A DNA stretch of 64,000 nucleotides from Motiliproteus sp036961355 (GTDB taxonomy: Bacteria; Pseudomonadota; Gammaproteobacteria; Pseudomonadales; Balneatricaceae), in contig JBALVL010000010.1 of the NCBI GenBank assembly GCA_036961355.1, positions 1-64,000 of the forward strand. Direction: 5' to 3'. The translations under genes and the position numbers were made by a program. Positions 35,556 through 44,068 of the stretch are shown here, piece by piece (within the stretch, counting starts at the first letter, position 1; the number at the start of each line of letters is the position of its first letter). Below the pieces are notes generated by a model. That model ran no database searches. It was not told where the DNA came from and saw only the letters and a list, made by a program, of their open reading frames with translations.

Positions 35556-36152
35556 TCAATATAGCTGCTGATCGCTGGCGATGCCGGCAAGGGGGATATC
35601 CCAGGCAGCTAGCTCAAGAGAGGGTTGTTTTTGTAACTCGTGCGCCAGCCCTATTAGATAAGGTGAGCGCCTAGCCGGTTTATTGACAACGTCAGAACGT
35701 GTTTGTTTAAAAGCAAACGTCCGGTCGTAATAACCGCCGCCCATCCCTAACCTGCCACCCTGAGGGTCAAATCCCACCAAGGGTAATAACACCAGGTCGA
35801 GCGTTTGAGGCAATATTCGGGGCTGGCGTCGAATATCGGGTTCGGGGATGCCATAACAGTTTTTAATTAAACGACTGCCTGGTTGATGGCGTATAAACCA
35901 GAGTCGGTTGTGGCGAATGGGGTGCAGTACTGGCAAAAAACATTGTTTGCCCATCTTCAGCGCGATATCGATTAACGGTTGAGGGGATATCTCACCATCG
36001 CTGGCCAGATAAAAACCGATCCTTTTTGAGCGTAGAAACAGTGGTTCGCGTTGCAGAATCCGACAGAGCTTGTTAGCGGCGCGTTGTTGCTGTTTCGGGC
36101 TCAAGGCACGGCGCTTGCGGCGTAATGATTGGCGTAGTTGGTTACGAGTCAT
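35556..36152 (-). CDS. fau: 5-formyltetrahydrofolate cyclo-ligase
   Basis: This enzyme (YgfA) converts 5-formyl-THF to 5,10-methenyl-THF with ATP. The 198-residue protein has the basic N-terminus MTRNQLRQSLRRKRRALSP, the substrate loop CYGIPEP, and the ATP-binding LLPLVGFDPQGGRLGMGGGYYDR. The frame runs on to 36275, but that extension would lie inside the 6S RNA gene; the ATG at 36152 gives the conserved start. zapA-ssrS-fau is the classical order, with fau co-transcribed with 6S RNA in E. coli. Confidence 0.94.
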   Translation of the reverse strand: MTRNQLRQSLRRKRRALSPKQQQRAANKLCRILQREPLFLRSKRIGFYLASDGEISPQPLIDIALKMGKQCFLPVLHPIRHNRLWFIRHQPGSRLIKNCYGIPEPDIRRQPRILPQTLDLVLLPLVGFDPQGGRLGMGGGYYDRTFAFKQTRSDVVNKPARRSPYLIGLAHELQKQPSLELAAWDIPLAGIASDQQLY

Positions 36153-36224
36153 CTTTAGGTCGCGATTGAATGAGTGGTGCCGGCTGGTCGAGTGACTGGG
36201 GTGTATAACTAATGTTCTGTTCAG

Positions 36225-36403
36225 GTGCTCCCCAAGGTGCCGGTGCTGATGTCGGCCCTGAACCCGAAGGTTCAAGGTGGCGGTTTTCGAGCTAAATTAG
36301 GCTTCCCGTCTAGCGGACATGCACATCAGTAGCTACTGAAAACCTCCGGGGTTGTGATTATCGGCTCGAGGGACTATACCAACTGCCAAACACCACAGGG
36401 AAC
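36225..36403 (-). ncRNA. ssrS: 6S RNA
   Basis: 6S RNA mimics an open promoter and sequesters sigma70 RNA polymerase in stationary phase. The minus strand shows diagnostic blocks in order: AGTCCCTCGAGCCGATA, GCATGTCCGC followed by GGGAAGCC, and the 3' hairpin CCTTGAACCTTCGGGTTCAGGG, closely similar to Pseudomonas 6S. The ends pair through TTCCCTGTGGTG near the 5' end and CACCTTGGGGAG near the 3' end, closing the long irregular hairpin at about 180 nucleotides. Its position between zapA and fau is the universal gammaproteobacterial site. The exact ends are estimated. Confidence 0.93.
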
Positions 36404-36409
36404 TCTGTC

Positions 36410-36437
36410 AGTATACGCTTCAATTGCGGAATGTCAG
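36410..36437 (-). promoter_or_regulatory. Sigma70 promoter of ssrS
   Basis: On the minus strand a -35 box CTGACA (36437-36432) and a -10 box TATACT (36415-36410) are separated by 16 bases, placing the start about seven bases later at the predicted 6S 5' end. Confidence 0.75.
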
Positions 36438-36487
36438 GTCTTGAAACTATCGAAATAATTTGGTTAGGCTCGGGCGATCAGGCTGTT

Positions 36488-36796
36488 TTATTTGGATTGA
36501 CCGTTTTTGACGTTATCCAGCACTGAACCGATGCGGTCGTTGAGTTGCTGTTGTTGTTGTTTTAATTCAGCCATCTCTTGCTGGGTGCTGATCAGTTCGT
36601 GGGTTAGGTTGAGTGCGGCCATGATGGCAATCCGGTCGAGTCCAAAGACTTTGCCGCCGGTTTTGATCGCTTGCATTCGCTGGTTCAGCTGTTGTGCGGT
36701 TTCCATCAACTCTTGCTGTGTTTCGCGGGGGCAGTTGATCAGAAAATCTTTCCCTAGGATTTTAATCGCAACTTTATCGTTGTCAGAGGGCTGCAT
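36488..36796 (-). CDS. zapA: Cell division protein ZapA
   Basis: ZapA binds FtsZ and cross-links filaments in the Z-ring. The 102-residue protein has the ZapA head (VAIKILGKDFLINCPRETQQ) and a long C-terminal coiled coil (LNLTHELISTQQEMAELKQQ) used for tetramer formation. Its ATG shares one base with the stop of the upstream coiled-coil gene (TGATG). The 6S RNA gene follows directly. Confidence 0.95.
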   Translation of the reverse strand: MQPSDNDKVAIKILGKDFLINCPRETQQELMETAQQLNQRMQAIKTGGKVFGLDRIAIMAALNLTHELISTQQEMAELKQQQQQLNDRIGSVLDNVKNGQSK

Positions 36797-36999
36797 CAGG
36801 ACTCCATCGCTTTCAAACGGCTTATCATCGCTTCGACCCGCTTCTGTGTTTTATCGCGCACTAATAACAGTCGATTTCGTTCCAGCTTGAGCGCTTGCTC
36901 GCTAGTTTTTAGTTGCTGGTTCTGCAGCTCTAACCGTTGGCAGTAGCTAATTAATTGCTCAACGCTGTGGTGCAGATTGTTCTGGGGTGTTTCAGACAT
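36796..36999 (-). CDS. TIGR02449-like coiled-coil protein upstream of zapA
   Basis: The 67-residue protein is almost entirely one coiled coil (LISYCQRLELQNQQLKTSEQ through KTQKRVEAMISRLKAMES). Small proteins of this type (TIGR02449) sit directly before zapA in Pseudomonas-like genomes and resemble the FtsZ-ring factor ZapB in size and build; a division role is inferred only from that. Its stop overlaps the zapA start by one base, so the two are translationally coupled. Confidence 0.85.
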   Translation of the reverse strand: MSETPQNNLHHSVEQLISYCQRLELQNQQLKTSEQALKLERNRLLLVRDKTQKRVEAMISRLKAMES

Positions 37000-37185
37000 G
37001 CCGCTAACCTAGGTTTCTGAGCAGAAGATAGTAGGGTGGGTGAAGGGTTCGGTCAATATAGTGATTGATTAACACCTCAGGCAATGGCGGTCATTCGTGG
37101 TTCGGATGCGGTTGAAGTGGTAGCATTAGCACTATTCAAATGACCGGTTCGTCCTGTGCTGGTGAGTGTTCAGAGGTGGTTTTAC

Positions 37186-37797
37186 GTGTCACAGCAAGTT
37201 ATTCCTGGCCAGGTTGATTTTGATCAGCTGGCGAATTTGTTTGTCCAACAATCGGCAATTTTTTCTCCTTCAGAGCTGCACGGTTACCTGTGCGGTCAGC
37301 TGTCGGCAGGTTCGAGGCTGTCGCTAGAGTCCTGGTTTCAATCGGCGGCGCAGCAGCTGGGGTTGGATGATGAGCCGCAAGCGCCGCTGAAAGCAGGTCT
37401 GTCAGAGCTCTATCAGTGGACGCTGGGCCAGATGGAGCAGGCGGGTTTTGAATTGCAGTTGTTGCTTCCCGATGATGATAATGCGCTGGCGCAGCGGGTT
37501 GAATCTCTGGGGCTGTGGTGCCATGGCTTTTTATGCGGTTACACGCTAGCCAAGGGCAAACCGGCGGATCAGTTGAGTGACGATTGCCGAGATGGTATGC
37601 AGGATCTGTCGAAGATCGCTCAGATGGCAGTGGATGATGCGGCCGATGAGGACGACGATGGCAATGAAGGCGATTACATGGAGATCTATGAGTATGTGCG
37701 GATGGTCGCACTGTTGGTCTTTTCCGAGTGTAATCGGGGCGGTGATAGCGAGAGCGGCGCTTCAGCCGATCAGCCTGCGGGTAGCTCGCTGCATTAA
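37186..37797 (+). CDS. ygfB: UPF0149/YgfB family protein
   Basis: The 203-residue protein belongs to the YgfB/YecA family: SELHGYLCGQLSAGSRLSLESW near the N-terminus and the LGLWCHGFLCGYTLAKG motif with paired cysteines in the middle, then an acidic loop and the C-terminal YEYVRMVALLVFSE helix. YgfB modulates ampDh3 transcription in Pseudomonas aeruginosa; the general function is unclear. I start at the GTG at 37186, nine bases behind AGAGG, instead of the ATG at 37156. It heads the ygfB-pepP-ubiH-ubiI order typical of this class. Confidence 0.92.
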   Translation: MSQQVIPGQVDFDQLANLFVQQSAIFSPSELHGYLCGQLSAGSRLSLESWFQSAAQQLGLDDEPQAPLKAGLSELYQWTLGQMEQAGFELQLLLPDDDNALAQRVESLGLWCHGFLCGYTLAKGKPADQLSDDCRDGMQDLSKIAQMAVDDAADEDDDGNEGDYMEIYEYVRMVALLVFSECNRGGDSESGASADQPAGSSLH

Positions 37798-37902
37798 TTT
37801 TTTGTTGTTGTATCGATGGTTGTATCGATGGTTGCATTGATGCCGGGCATTGACAGCGAGACCGTCAATACCCGCCTGCCATTACACTTAGCGGAGCGTA
37901 TC

Positions 37903-39255
37903 GTGATCGAAAAATTACCGGTTTCTGAATATAACCACCGCCGACAGCGGTTGGCAGCGCAGCTTCCGCCGCACTCGGCCGTACTGCTCACCGCGGCGCA
38001 ACTGTGCTTCCGCAATAATGATGCCGAATACAGCTTTCGTCAGAACAGCGATTTTCTCTATCTCAGCGGTTTTTGCGAACCCGATGCGCTGTTGCTGCTG
38101 TTGACCGGAGCGGTCGGAGAAGTAGGAGAAGTCGAGTCGATCTTATTTGTCCCCCCCCGAGATCCCACGCAGGAGGTCTGGACCGGCTACCGTGCCGGCC
38201 CTGAGGGTGCCGTGGCGCAGTTTGGTTTTGACCGGGCTTTTACATTACTCGAACAGGAGCAGCAGTTGCCGGCCCTATTACAGGGGTGTCAGCAGATTTT
38301 TTTCCCGTTTAGCCAGGCACAAACGCTGGGCGTTCGGATTCAGGACTGGTGTCGACAACTGCAGACCAAGGGCCGCAGCAGTGAAAGCGCGCCGCAGCAG
38401 TTGGCTAATATTGAACCGCAACTGCACCAGCTAAGACTGATTAAGAGCGAAGCCGAGCAGGCATTAATGCGCCGTGCCGGTCAGATCAGCGCCGCAGCGC
38501 ACCGTCAGGCGATGCTCAACTGCGCCCCTGGACGTTTTGAATACCAGCTTGAAGCCGATATACAGCACCATTTTGGCCATCAAGGTTGTCGTTTCTCCGC
38601 TTATAACACCATCGTAGGCAGCGGTGCCAACGGCTGTATCCTGCACTACACCGAAAATCGCGATGCTATGCGCTCGGGCGATCTGGTGTTGATTGATGCC
38701 GGCTGCGAAGTCGATGGTTATGCCGGTGATATCACCCGTACTTTTCCGGTAAACGGCCGCTTCAGCGACGACCAGAAAGCACTGTATCAATGGGTGCTCG
38801 ACGCGCAGTTAGCAGCGATCGAGGCGGTTAAGCCCGGAGCCAGCTTCGACGACCCGCATCAGGCGGCCTTGCAGGTGCTAGTCACCGGGTTGGTTGAATT
38901 GGGGCTGCTTCAGGGTGAGGTTGATGGGCTGATCGAGTACGAAGCGTATAAGCCGTTTTATATGCATCGTACCAGCCATTGGTTGGGGCTAGATGTGCAC
39001 GACGTCGGCGATTACCGGCAACAGGATCAATCGCTGCGATTACAGCCAGGCATGGTGTTGACCATCGAACCCGGTTTGTACATCGCACCTGACAACGAGG
39101 ATGTCGATTCTCGCTGGCGCGGTATCGGAATTCGCATCGAAGATGACCTGCTGGTCACCGAGCAGGGCTACGAAGTGCTCAGTGTCGGTGCGCCTAAGTC
39201 GATCCGCGATATTGAGGCACTGATGGCGACACAGGGAGGAAGTGAGCGTGGCTGA
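37903..39255 (+). CDS. pepP: Xaa-Pro aminopeptidase (aminopeptidase P II)
   Basis: PepP removes an N-terminal residue that precedes proline, using two manganese ions. The 450-residue protein has an N-terminal creatinase-like domain and the pita-bread catalytic domain with metal ligands in LIDAGCEVDGYAGDITRTF, SHWLGLDVHDVG, LTIEPGLYIAP and GIGIRIEDDLLV. The open frame extends 29 codons upstream, but the GTG at 37903 has a GGAG six bases before it and yields the family N-terminus IEKLPVSEYNHRRQRL. Its last eight bases overlap ubiH. Confidence 0.95.
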   Translation: MIEKLPVSEYNHRRQRLAAQLPPHSAVLLTAAQLCFRNNDAEYSFRQNSDFLYLSGFCEPDALLLLLTGAVGEVGEVESILFVPPRDPTQEVWTGYRAGPEGAVAQFGFDRAFTLLEQEQQLPALLQGCQQIFFPFSQAQTLGVRIQDWCRQLQTKGRSSESAPQQLANIEPQLHQLRLIKSEAEQALMRRAGQISAAAHRQAMLNCAPGRFEYQLEADIQHHFGHQGCRFSAYNTIVGSGANGCILHYTENRDAMRSGDLVLIDAGCEVDGYAGDITRTFPVNGRFSDDQKALYQWVLDAQLAAIEAVKPGASFDDPHQAALQVLVTGLVELGLLQGEVDGLIEYEAYKPFYMHRTSHWLGLDVHDVGDYRQQDQSLRLQPGMVLTIEPGLYIAPDNEDVDSRWRGIGIRIEDDLLVTEQGYEVLSVGAPKSIRDIEALMATQGGSERG

Positions 39256-40603
39256 AACGACCCCTTCATCAGATAACAAGTTGCAGAGTCACCCGACCGA
39301 CTGCGATATCGCCATCGTTGGCGGTGGCATGGTAGGTGCAGCGTTGGCACTTGCGCTTTGTCAGAGGGATGCTGTCACAAGTGGGTGCACTGAGAGTGAT
39401 CGAAAACTGTCGATCAAAGTGTTTGAAACCTTTCCGGTGCCTGACGTAGCTGAGGTAACAACAGCGTCTACAGCTCCGGTCGAGCCGTTAACGCCGAGTT
39501 ATGACGCGCGTTCGACGGCACTGTCGTTGGGAACCCGGCACCTGCTGGAGCGCCTGGGCGTTTGGTCGACGCTGGCACCGGTATCAACGGCGATCGATAA
39601 AATCCAGGTATCGGATAAGGGCCACTTTGGTGCTACTCGAATCGATGCGGCGAAAGAGAAAGTTCCGGCGTTGGGTTACGTCACCGAGAACCGCAGTCTG
39701 GGGAAGGCGTTATTGACACCGCTGCTACAGCAGAGCGCTCAGGCATCGGGCAGCGCAACGGTCGAATTTTGCAGCCCTGCCGAAGTGGTTGCCGCACAGT
39801 CGGTGAGCGGTGGTAACCGCATCGAATATGAACACGATGGTGAGGTGCGTTTTTGCACCAGTAAACTGTTGGTGATTGCCGACGGCGGCCGTTCCGGCTT
39901 GCGCGAGCAGTTGCAGATCGACACCGATCATTCGCCCTACCAGCAGTGCGCCTTGATCGCTAATGTGTCGCTGGACCGGCCGCATCAGAATATCGCTTAC
40001 GAACGCTTCACCGAAGAAGGGCCGATGGCACTGCTGCCATTGACCGACGACTCTCAAGGACGAGCCCGAGCGGCGTTGGTTTGGAGTGTGCCGTTGGAAC
40101 AGGCCGACGAGTTGTTACGGTGTGAACCTTCGCTTTTTTTGCAGCAGCTACAGCAGCGTTTTGGTTACCGTGCCGGGCGCTTTGTGGCGATAGGGGAGCG
40201 TCACAGCTACCCGCTCAATATGATGTTGGCGCGTGAACAGATCCGTACCGGCATCGCCGTGTTGGGAAATGCCGCGCACGCGTTACACCCTATCGCGGGG
40301 CAAGGTTTTAATTTGGCATTGCGCGGCGCCATGTTGTTGGCGCAAGAGATACTGGCGGCGCATGCCCAACAGCGTGATATCGGTAGCCTCGATACGCTGG
40401 AGCGTTTTTATTCCCAGCTGGGCTGGGATCAGACCAAGACCATCGGTTTTAGCGACAAGGTGACGGGATTGTTCTCTAACGACCGCAGTGATGCGATCGT
40501 TGCCCGGAATCTGGGCTTGCTGGGGTTGGAGCTGCTGCCGCCGTTGAAGCACGCGCTGGCCGAAAGTGCGATGGGTTTGGATATGCCGTTAGCGCGGCTT
40601 TAG
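39248..40603 (+). CDS. ubiH: 2-octaprenyl-6-methoxyphenol hydroxylase UbiH
   Basis: UbiH is a class A flavin monooxygenase that hydroxylates C1 of the ubiquinone ring precursor. The 451-residue protein has the FAD-binding GGGMVGAALALAL near the N-terminus, the SYDARSTALSLGT substrate-side motif, and the second FAD motif GNAAHALHPIAGQGFNLALRG. The GTG at 39248 lies eight bases after GGAGG; an in-frame GTG at 39242 is too close to it. An unusual insertion of about 35 residues follows the first beta strand (TSGCTESDRKL to TTASTAPVEP). Confidence 0.93.
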   Translation: MAETTPSSDNKLQSHPTDCDIAIVGGGMVGAALALALCQRDAVTSGCTESDRKLSIKVFETFPVPDVAEVTTASTAPVEPLTPSYDARSTALSLGTRHLLERLGVWSTLAPVSTAIDKIQVSDKGHFGATRIDAAKEKVPALGYVTENRSLGKALLTPLLQQSAQASGSATVEFCSPAEVVAAQSVSGGNRIEYEHDGEVRFCTSKLLVIADGGRSGLREQLQIDTDHSPYQQCALIANVSLDRPHQNIAYERFTEEGPMALLPLTDDSQGRARAALVWSVPLEQADELLRCEPSLFLQQLQQRFGYRAGRFVAIGERHSYPLNMMLAREQIRTGIAVLGNAAHALHPIAGQGFNLALRGAMLLAQEILAAHAQQRDIGSLDTLERFYSQLGWDQTKTIGFSDKVTGLFSNDRSDAIVARNLGLLGLELLPPLKHALAESAMGLDMPLARL

Positions 40604-40685
40604 TTTGGTTTTAGTTCGGTTTAACCAGCACTCGGGATGAACTCCCTAGGTGCGAATCAACAGCCATTAGACGGATTGTCAGCTC

Positions 40686-42044
40686 ATGAAACAGCCCAGT
40701 AATGAAACTCAGTCAGCGATTGAGGAACCTGTTCGCAAGGTCGATGTTGCGATCGTCGGCGGCGGCATGGTTGGCCTGACGCTGGCCTGTGCGCTAGGCG
40801 GTAGTGATCTTAATGTGGTGGTGATCGATCCGCTGGCTATTAACGCCGATGAGCGTATTAAGCAGGTCGAACAAGCCGCACAGAAGGGCTTTGATCCTAG
40901 GGTCAGCGCCCTGAGCTTGGCCTCAGAACAGATCTTGACCGCAGTCGGTGCTTGGCCGGTGATGCAGCAGCAACGGTTGTGCACCTACACCGATATGCGG
41001 GTCTGGGACGGGCAGGGCACCGCCGAGATCGAGTTTTGTGCGACCGAACAACACTTGACGCACTTGGGGCATCTGGTCGAGAACCGAGTGACGCTAGCCG
41101 GATTGCACTGTGCGTTTGAACGGCACGATAACCTGCAACTGCTGGCTGGGGTGACACTCAAAACACTGTCGGAACCGTTGTACTCAGAACCTATGTACAA
41201 AGAAACCGATTCGTTGTCTTTGGCGAACAGCAGTCGCCAGTTGCAGCTCAGCGATGGCAGCCGCATCAACGCCACATTGGTTGTCGCCGCTGACGGCGCG
41301 CGCTCCCCAACCCGTACTCAGGCGGGTTTGCCGTTGAGCGAGTGGGATTACCAGCATCATGCCATTGTCACCACGGTGACCACCGAACGGCCGCATCAGG
41401 CTACTGCGTGGCAGCGTTTTACCGATGATGGGCCGCTGGCACTGCTGCCCCTGCCCGGCGACGGCCATCAATTATCTATCGTCTGGTCAACGTCGCCCGA
41501 TCATGCGCGCCAGCTGATGAAGCTTGATGACCCTAGCTTCTGTAACGCCCTAGAGCACGCTTTTGAAGGGCGCTTGGGGCAGGTGTTAGCTGCGGATCCA
41601 CGGTTTGTCTTCCCGCTGGTACAGCGCCACGCTAAACGTTATGTGGCGTCATCATTGGCGTTGGTTGGTGATGCCGCGCACAGTATTCATCCGCTGGCCG
41701 GGCAGGGGGTCAACATTGGCTTGCTTGATGCGGCAACATTGGCGGAAGAGTTGCTCGAAACCCACCGTTTGCAGTTACCGATCGGGGACATCAATCGACT
41801 CCGTCGCTATCAGCGCCGCCGTCAGCCTGAAAATATGGCTATGCTGGGGATGATGGCCGGTTTTCGTCATCTCTACGGTGATGTGCCGCCCCTGCTGCAC
41901 TGGTTACGCAATGCAGGCATGAAGCAAGTTGCCAAGACGGGGGTAATTAAACGCAAACTGGTTCGCCATGCACTAGGGCTGGAGGGCGACCTGCCAGCAT
42001 TAGCGTGGGCGCCATTGGCCGAAAATATAGTGACTGAAAGTTGA
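40686..42044 (+). CDS. ubiI: 2-octaprenylphenol hydroxylase UbiI/VisC
   Basis: A second flavin monooxygenase of ubiquinone synthesis, hydroxylating C5. The 452 residues carry GGGMVGLTLACALGG, the DPRVSALSLASEQIL motif and GDAAHSIHPLAGQGVNIGLLD. It follows ubiH by 82 bases, the conserved ubiH-visC order. Its closeness in sequence to UbiH reflects an old duplication; the assignment to UbiI rather than UbiF rests mostly on gene position. Confidence 0.88.
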   Translation: MKQPSNETQSAIEEPVRKVDVAIVGGGMVGLTLACALGGSDLNVVVIDPLAINADERIKQVEQAAQKGFDPRVSALSLASEQILTAVGAWPVMQQQRLCTYTDMRVWDGQGTAEIEFCATEQHLTHLGHLVENRVTLAGLHCAFERHDNLQLLAGVTLKTLSEPLYSEPMYKETDSLSLANSSRQLQLSDGSRINATLVVAADGARSPTRTQAGLPLSEWDYQHHAIVTTVTTERPHQATAWQRFTDDGPLALLPLPGDGHQLSIVWSTSPDHARQLMKLDDPSFCNALEHAFEGRLGQVLAADPRFVFPLVQRHAKRYVASSLALVGDAAHSIHPLAGQGVNIGLLDAATLAEELLETHRLQLPIGDINRLRRYQRRRQPENMAMLGMMAGFRHLYGDVPPLLHWLRNAGMKQVAKTGVIKRKLVRHALGLEGDLPALAWAPLAENIVTES

Positions 42045-42099
42045 ATTGCTGCCTGCTTGGCTATACATTTCCTTCTTTTGACGCCGTAGTCGATCTTTA

Positions 42100-42139
42100 A
42101 TGCTATTTTTTAGCATCATGCCTAATAATGTTAGGCATG
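42100..42139 (+). promoter_or_regulatory. Tandem hairpins in the gcvH leader
   Basis: Two perfect inverted repeats abut: ATGCTA-TTTTT-TAGCAT (42100-42116) and CATGCCTAA-TAATG-TTAGGCATG (42117-42139), about 60 bases upstream of the gcvH ATG. No T-run follows the second one. They could terminate ubiI poorly, stabilise RNA or regulate gcvH. The consensus of the known glycine riboswitch is not visible. Confidence 0.55.
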
Positions 42140-42201
42140 CAACGACGGTAACTCTTTACCTACAATCTTGTACCTACAAATCCTGTTGAGAGGACTGCAC
42201 C

Positions 42202-42594
42202 ATGAGTAATATCCCCGCCGAGCTGAAATATGTCTCCAGCCACGAGTGGATTCGTGATGAAGGTAATGGCACGCTGACGATCGGTATTACCGAGCATGCT
42301 CAGGAGTTACTGGGCGATGTGGTTTTTGTCGAGCTGCCCGAAGTGGGTGAGAGTTTTTCCATCGGTGATGATATGGGCGTAGTCGAGTCAGTAAAAGCGG
42401 CTTCTGACCTGTACGCACCGCTCAGCCTGGAAGTGGTTGAAGTTAACGCCGAGCTTGAAGACTCGCCAGAGCTGGTTAACTCCGATTCATACGGAGATGG
42501 CTGGTTTTTCCGCGTCAAGGCTACCGAAGCCAGCGAGTTGGCTGGCCTGCTTGACGCCGAAGCTTATGCTGAGCTGTGTGAGTCTGAATCTTAA
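42202..42594 (+). CDS. gcvH: Glycine cleavage system H protein
   Basis: GcvH carries the aminomethyl group on its lipoyl arm between the P, T and L proteins of the glycine cleavage system. The 130-residue protein has the H-protein signature GDVVFVELPEVGESF and the lipoylated lysine K65 in GVVESVKAASDLYAP. A GAGAGG lies before the ATG. gcvP and gcvT are not adjacent; rlmI follows after a strong terminator, so gcvH is expressed on its own here or with ubiI. Confidence 0.97.
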   Translation: MSNIPAELKYVSSHEWIRDEGNGTLTIGITEHAQELLGDVVFVELPEVGESFSIGDDMGVVESVKAASDLYAPLSLEVVEVNAELEDSPELVNSDSYGDGWFFRVKATEASELAGLLDAEAYAELCESES

Positions 42595-42687
42595 TCGACA
42601 CACCGCCGCGTTGTATTGTTTGCCGTACTGTTGAGTTGAACTGAGCGTAATCTCGCGTTCATTCGATTAATTATCCACGGCTGTCCT

Positions 42688-42729
42688 GGCCCTGCGCTCT
42701 TGTTAGAGCGCGGGGCCGTTTGTTTTTTT
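42688..42729 (+). terminator. Intrinsic terminator after gcvH
   Basis: A 12-bp G+C-rich stem GGCCCTGCGCTC/GAGCGCGGGGCC with one G-U pair and loop TTGTTA is followed by GTTTGTTTTTTT. Confidence 0.94.
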
Positions 42730-42820
42730 ACGAAGGCATTTACGGCTGCACGCGCACGGTTCGCGACTGAATCTGTGCGCTCCGATGATGCTGTTCGAAT
42801 TTACCCCCAAGGAATTAATC

Positions 42821-44017
42821 ATGGCTCTGCAAACCCTGCGTCTTAAACCAAAATCCGATCGTCGTCTACGCGGTGGCCATCTGTGGATCTACAGCAACGA
42901 GGTCGATACCGCGATAACGCCCCTGAAGGGCTTTCAATCGGGAGAACAGGTGGTGGTCGAACTGGCCAACGGTAAGGCGATGGGAGTGGCCTACCTGAAC
43001 CCCAACAACCTGATCTGCGGTCGTATGATCAGCCGGGATGCCAAGCAAACGCTGGATCGTTCATTGCTGGTGCATCGCCTGAATATTGCACTGGCGCTGC
43101 GTCAGCGCTGTTTTAACAATGACAGTTACCGGCTGATTTACGGCGATAGCGACGGCTTGCCCGGGCTGGTCGTTGATCGTTTTAACGGCGTACTGGTGGT
43201 GCAGATATCCACCGCCGGAATGGAGGCGGTTAAGGATATGATCGTCGAAGCGCTGCTCCAGGTAGTCAAACCCGAAGCGATCCTGCTGCGTAATGACGGC
43301 AAGATGCGGGCGATGGAAGGGTTGAGTAGCTACGTTGAGGACGTGTTCGGTGTTGTTCCGGATCTGGCAATGCTGGAAGAGAACGGCGTTAAATTTGCCG
43401 CGCCGGTCAAAACCGGTCAGAAAACCGGTTGGTTCTACGATCACCGGATGAACCGAGCGCGGTTGCAGCAGCATGCTACCGGTAAACGGGTGCTGGATGT
43501 GTTCAGTTATATCGGCGGCTGGGGGGTGCAAGCGGCAGCAGCAGGTGCCTCGCAGGTGCTGTGTCTTGATGCGTCAGTCAGCGCGCTCGATTGTGTTGAA
43601 TACAACGCGCAGCTCAATGACTGCTCCGAGCGGGTCGAAACGATGCAGGGCGACGCCTTCGAAGGGCTGAAGCAGCTCAAGGCCGACGGTGAGAAGTTTG
43701 ATGTGGTGGTGGTTGATCCGCCAGCCTTCATCCAAAAGCGCAAAGATATTCGCAACGGTGAACAGGCGTATCAGCGGATTAACGAACTGGCGATGGGATT
43801 GTTGGAGCGCGATGGTCTGCTGGTGTCGGCCTCTTGTTCAATGCACCTGCAGCGTGATCGGTTGGTTGAGATTATTCGTGCAGGCAGTCGCAAAATGGAC
43901 CGCCACGCGCAGATTATCGAACAGGGCCATCAAGGCCCAGACCACCCGGTGCACCCGGCTATTCCCGAAACCGACTATCTCAAATCGATGTTTGTCCGGG
44001 TACTGCCGAGTTTTTAA
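42821..44017 (+). CDS. rlmI: 23S rRNA (cytosine-1962-C5)-methyltransferase RlmI
   Basis: RlmI methylates C1962 of 23S rRNA. The 398-residue protein combines an N-terminal PUA domain (LRGGHLWIYSNEVD), a central EEHEE-like segment (GLPGLVVDRF) and a Rossmann methyltransferase with LDVFSYIGGWGVQAAAAGA, the VVVDPPAFIQKRKD motif and a late SCSMHL segment. The frame is open from 42785, but the ATG at 42821 follows an AAGGAA and gives the family start MALQTLRLKP. Confidence 0.95.
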   Translation: MALQTLRLKPKSDRRLRGGHLWIYSNEVDTAITPLKGFQSGEQVVVELANGKAMGVAYLNPNNLICGRMISRDAKQTLDRSLLVHRLNIALALRQRCFNNDSYRLIYGDSDGLPGLVVDRFNGVLVVQISTAGMEAVKDMIVEALLQVVKPEAILLRNDGKMRAMEGLSSYVEDVFGVVPDLAMLEENGVKFAAPVKTGQKTGWFYDHRMNRARLQQHATGKRVLDVFSYIGGWGVQAAAAGASQVLCLDASVSALDCVEYNAQLNDCSERVETMQGDAFEGLKQLKADGEKFDVVVVDPPAFIQKRKDIRNGEQAYQRINELAMGLLERDGLLVSASCSMHLQRDRLVEIIRAGSRKMDRHAQIIEQGHQGPDHPVHPAIPETDYLKSMFVRVLPSF

Positions 44018-44068
44018 GCCGCTCTACCAGCGGGTTGAGACGTTTGCGGATGTGATAAGGAGTTAACA

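Noticed and set aside
37199..37837. 212-codon leftward open frame opposite ygfB
   Set aside because: Its product is an unnatural mix rich in His, Pro, Arg and Thr, and it lies wholly antisense to the recognised ygfB gene.
42045..42201. Glycine riboswitch before gcvH
   Set aside because: The leader has hairpins and a GAGAGG, but the latter is simply the ribosome-binding site; the conserved riboswitch core sequences are not seen.
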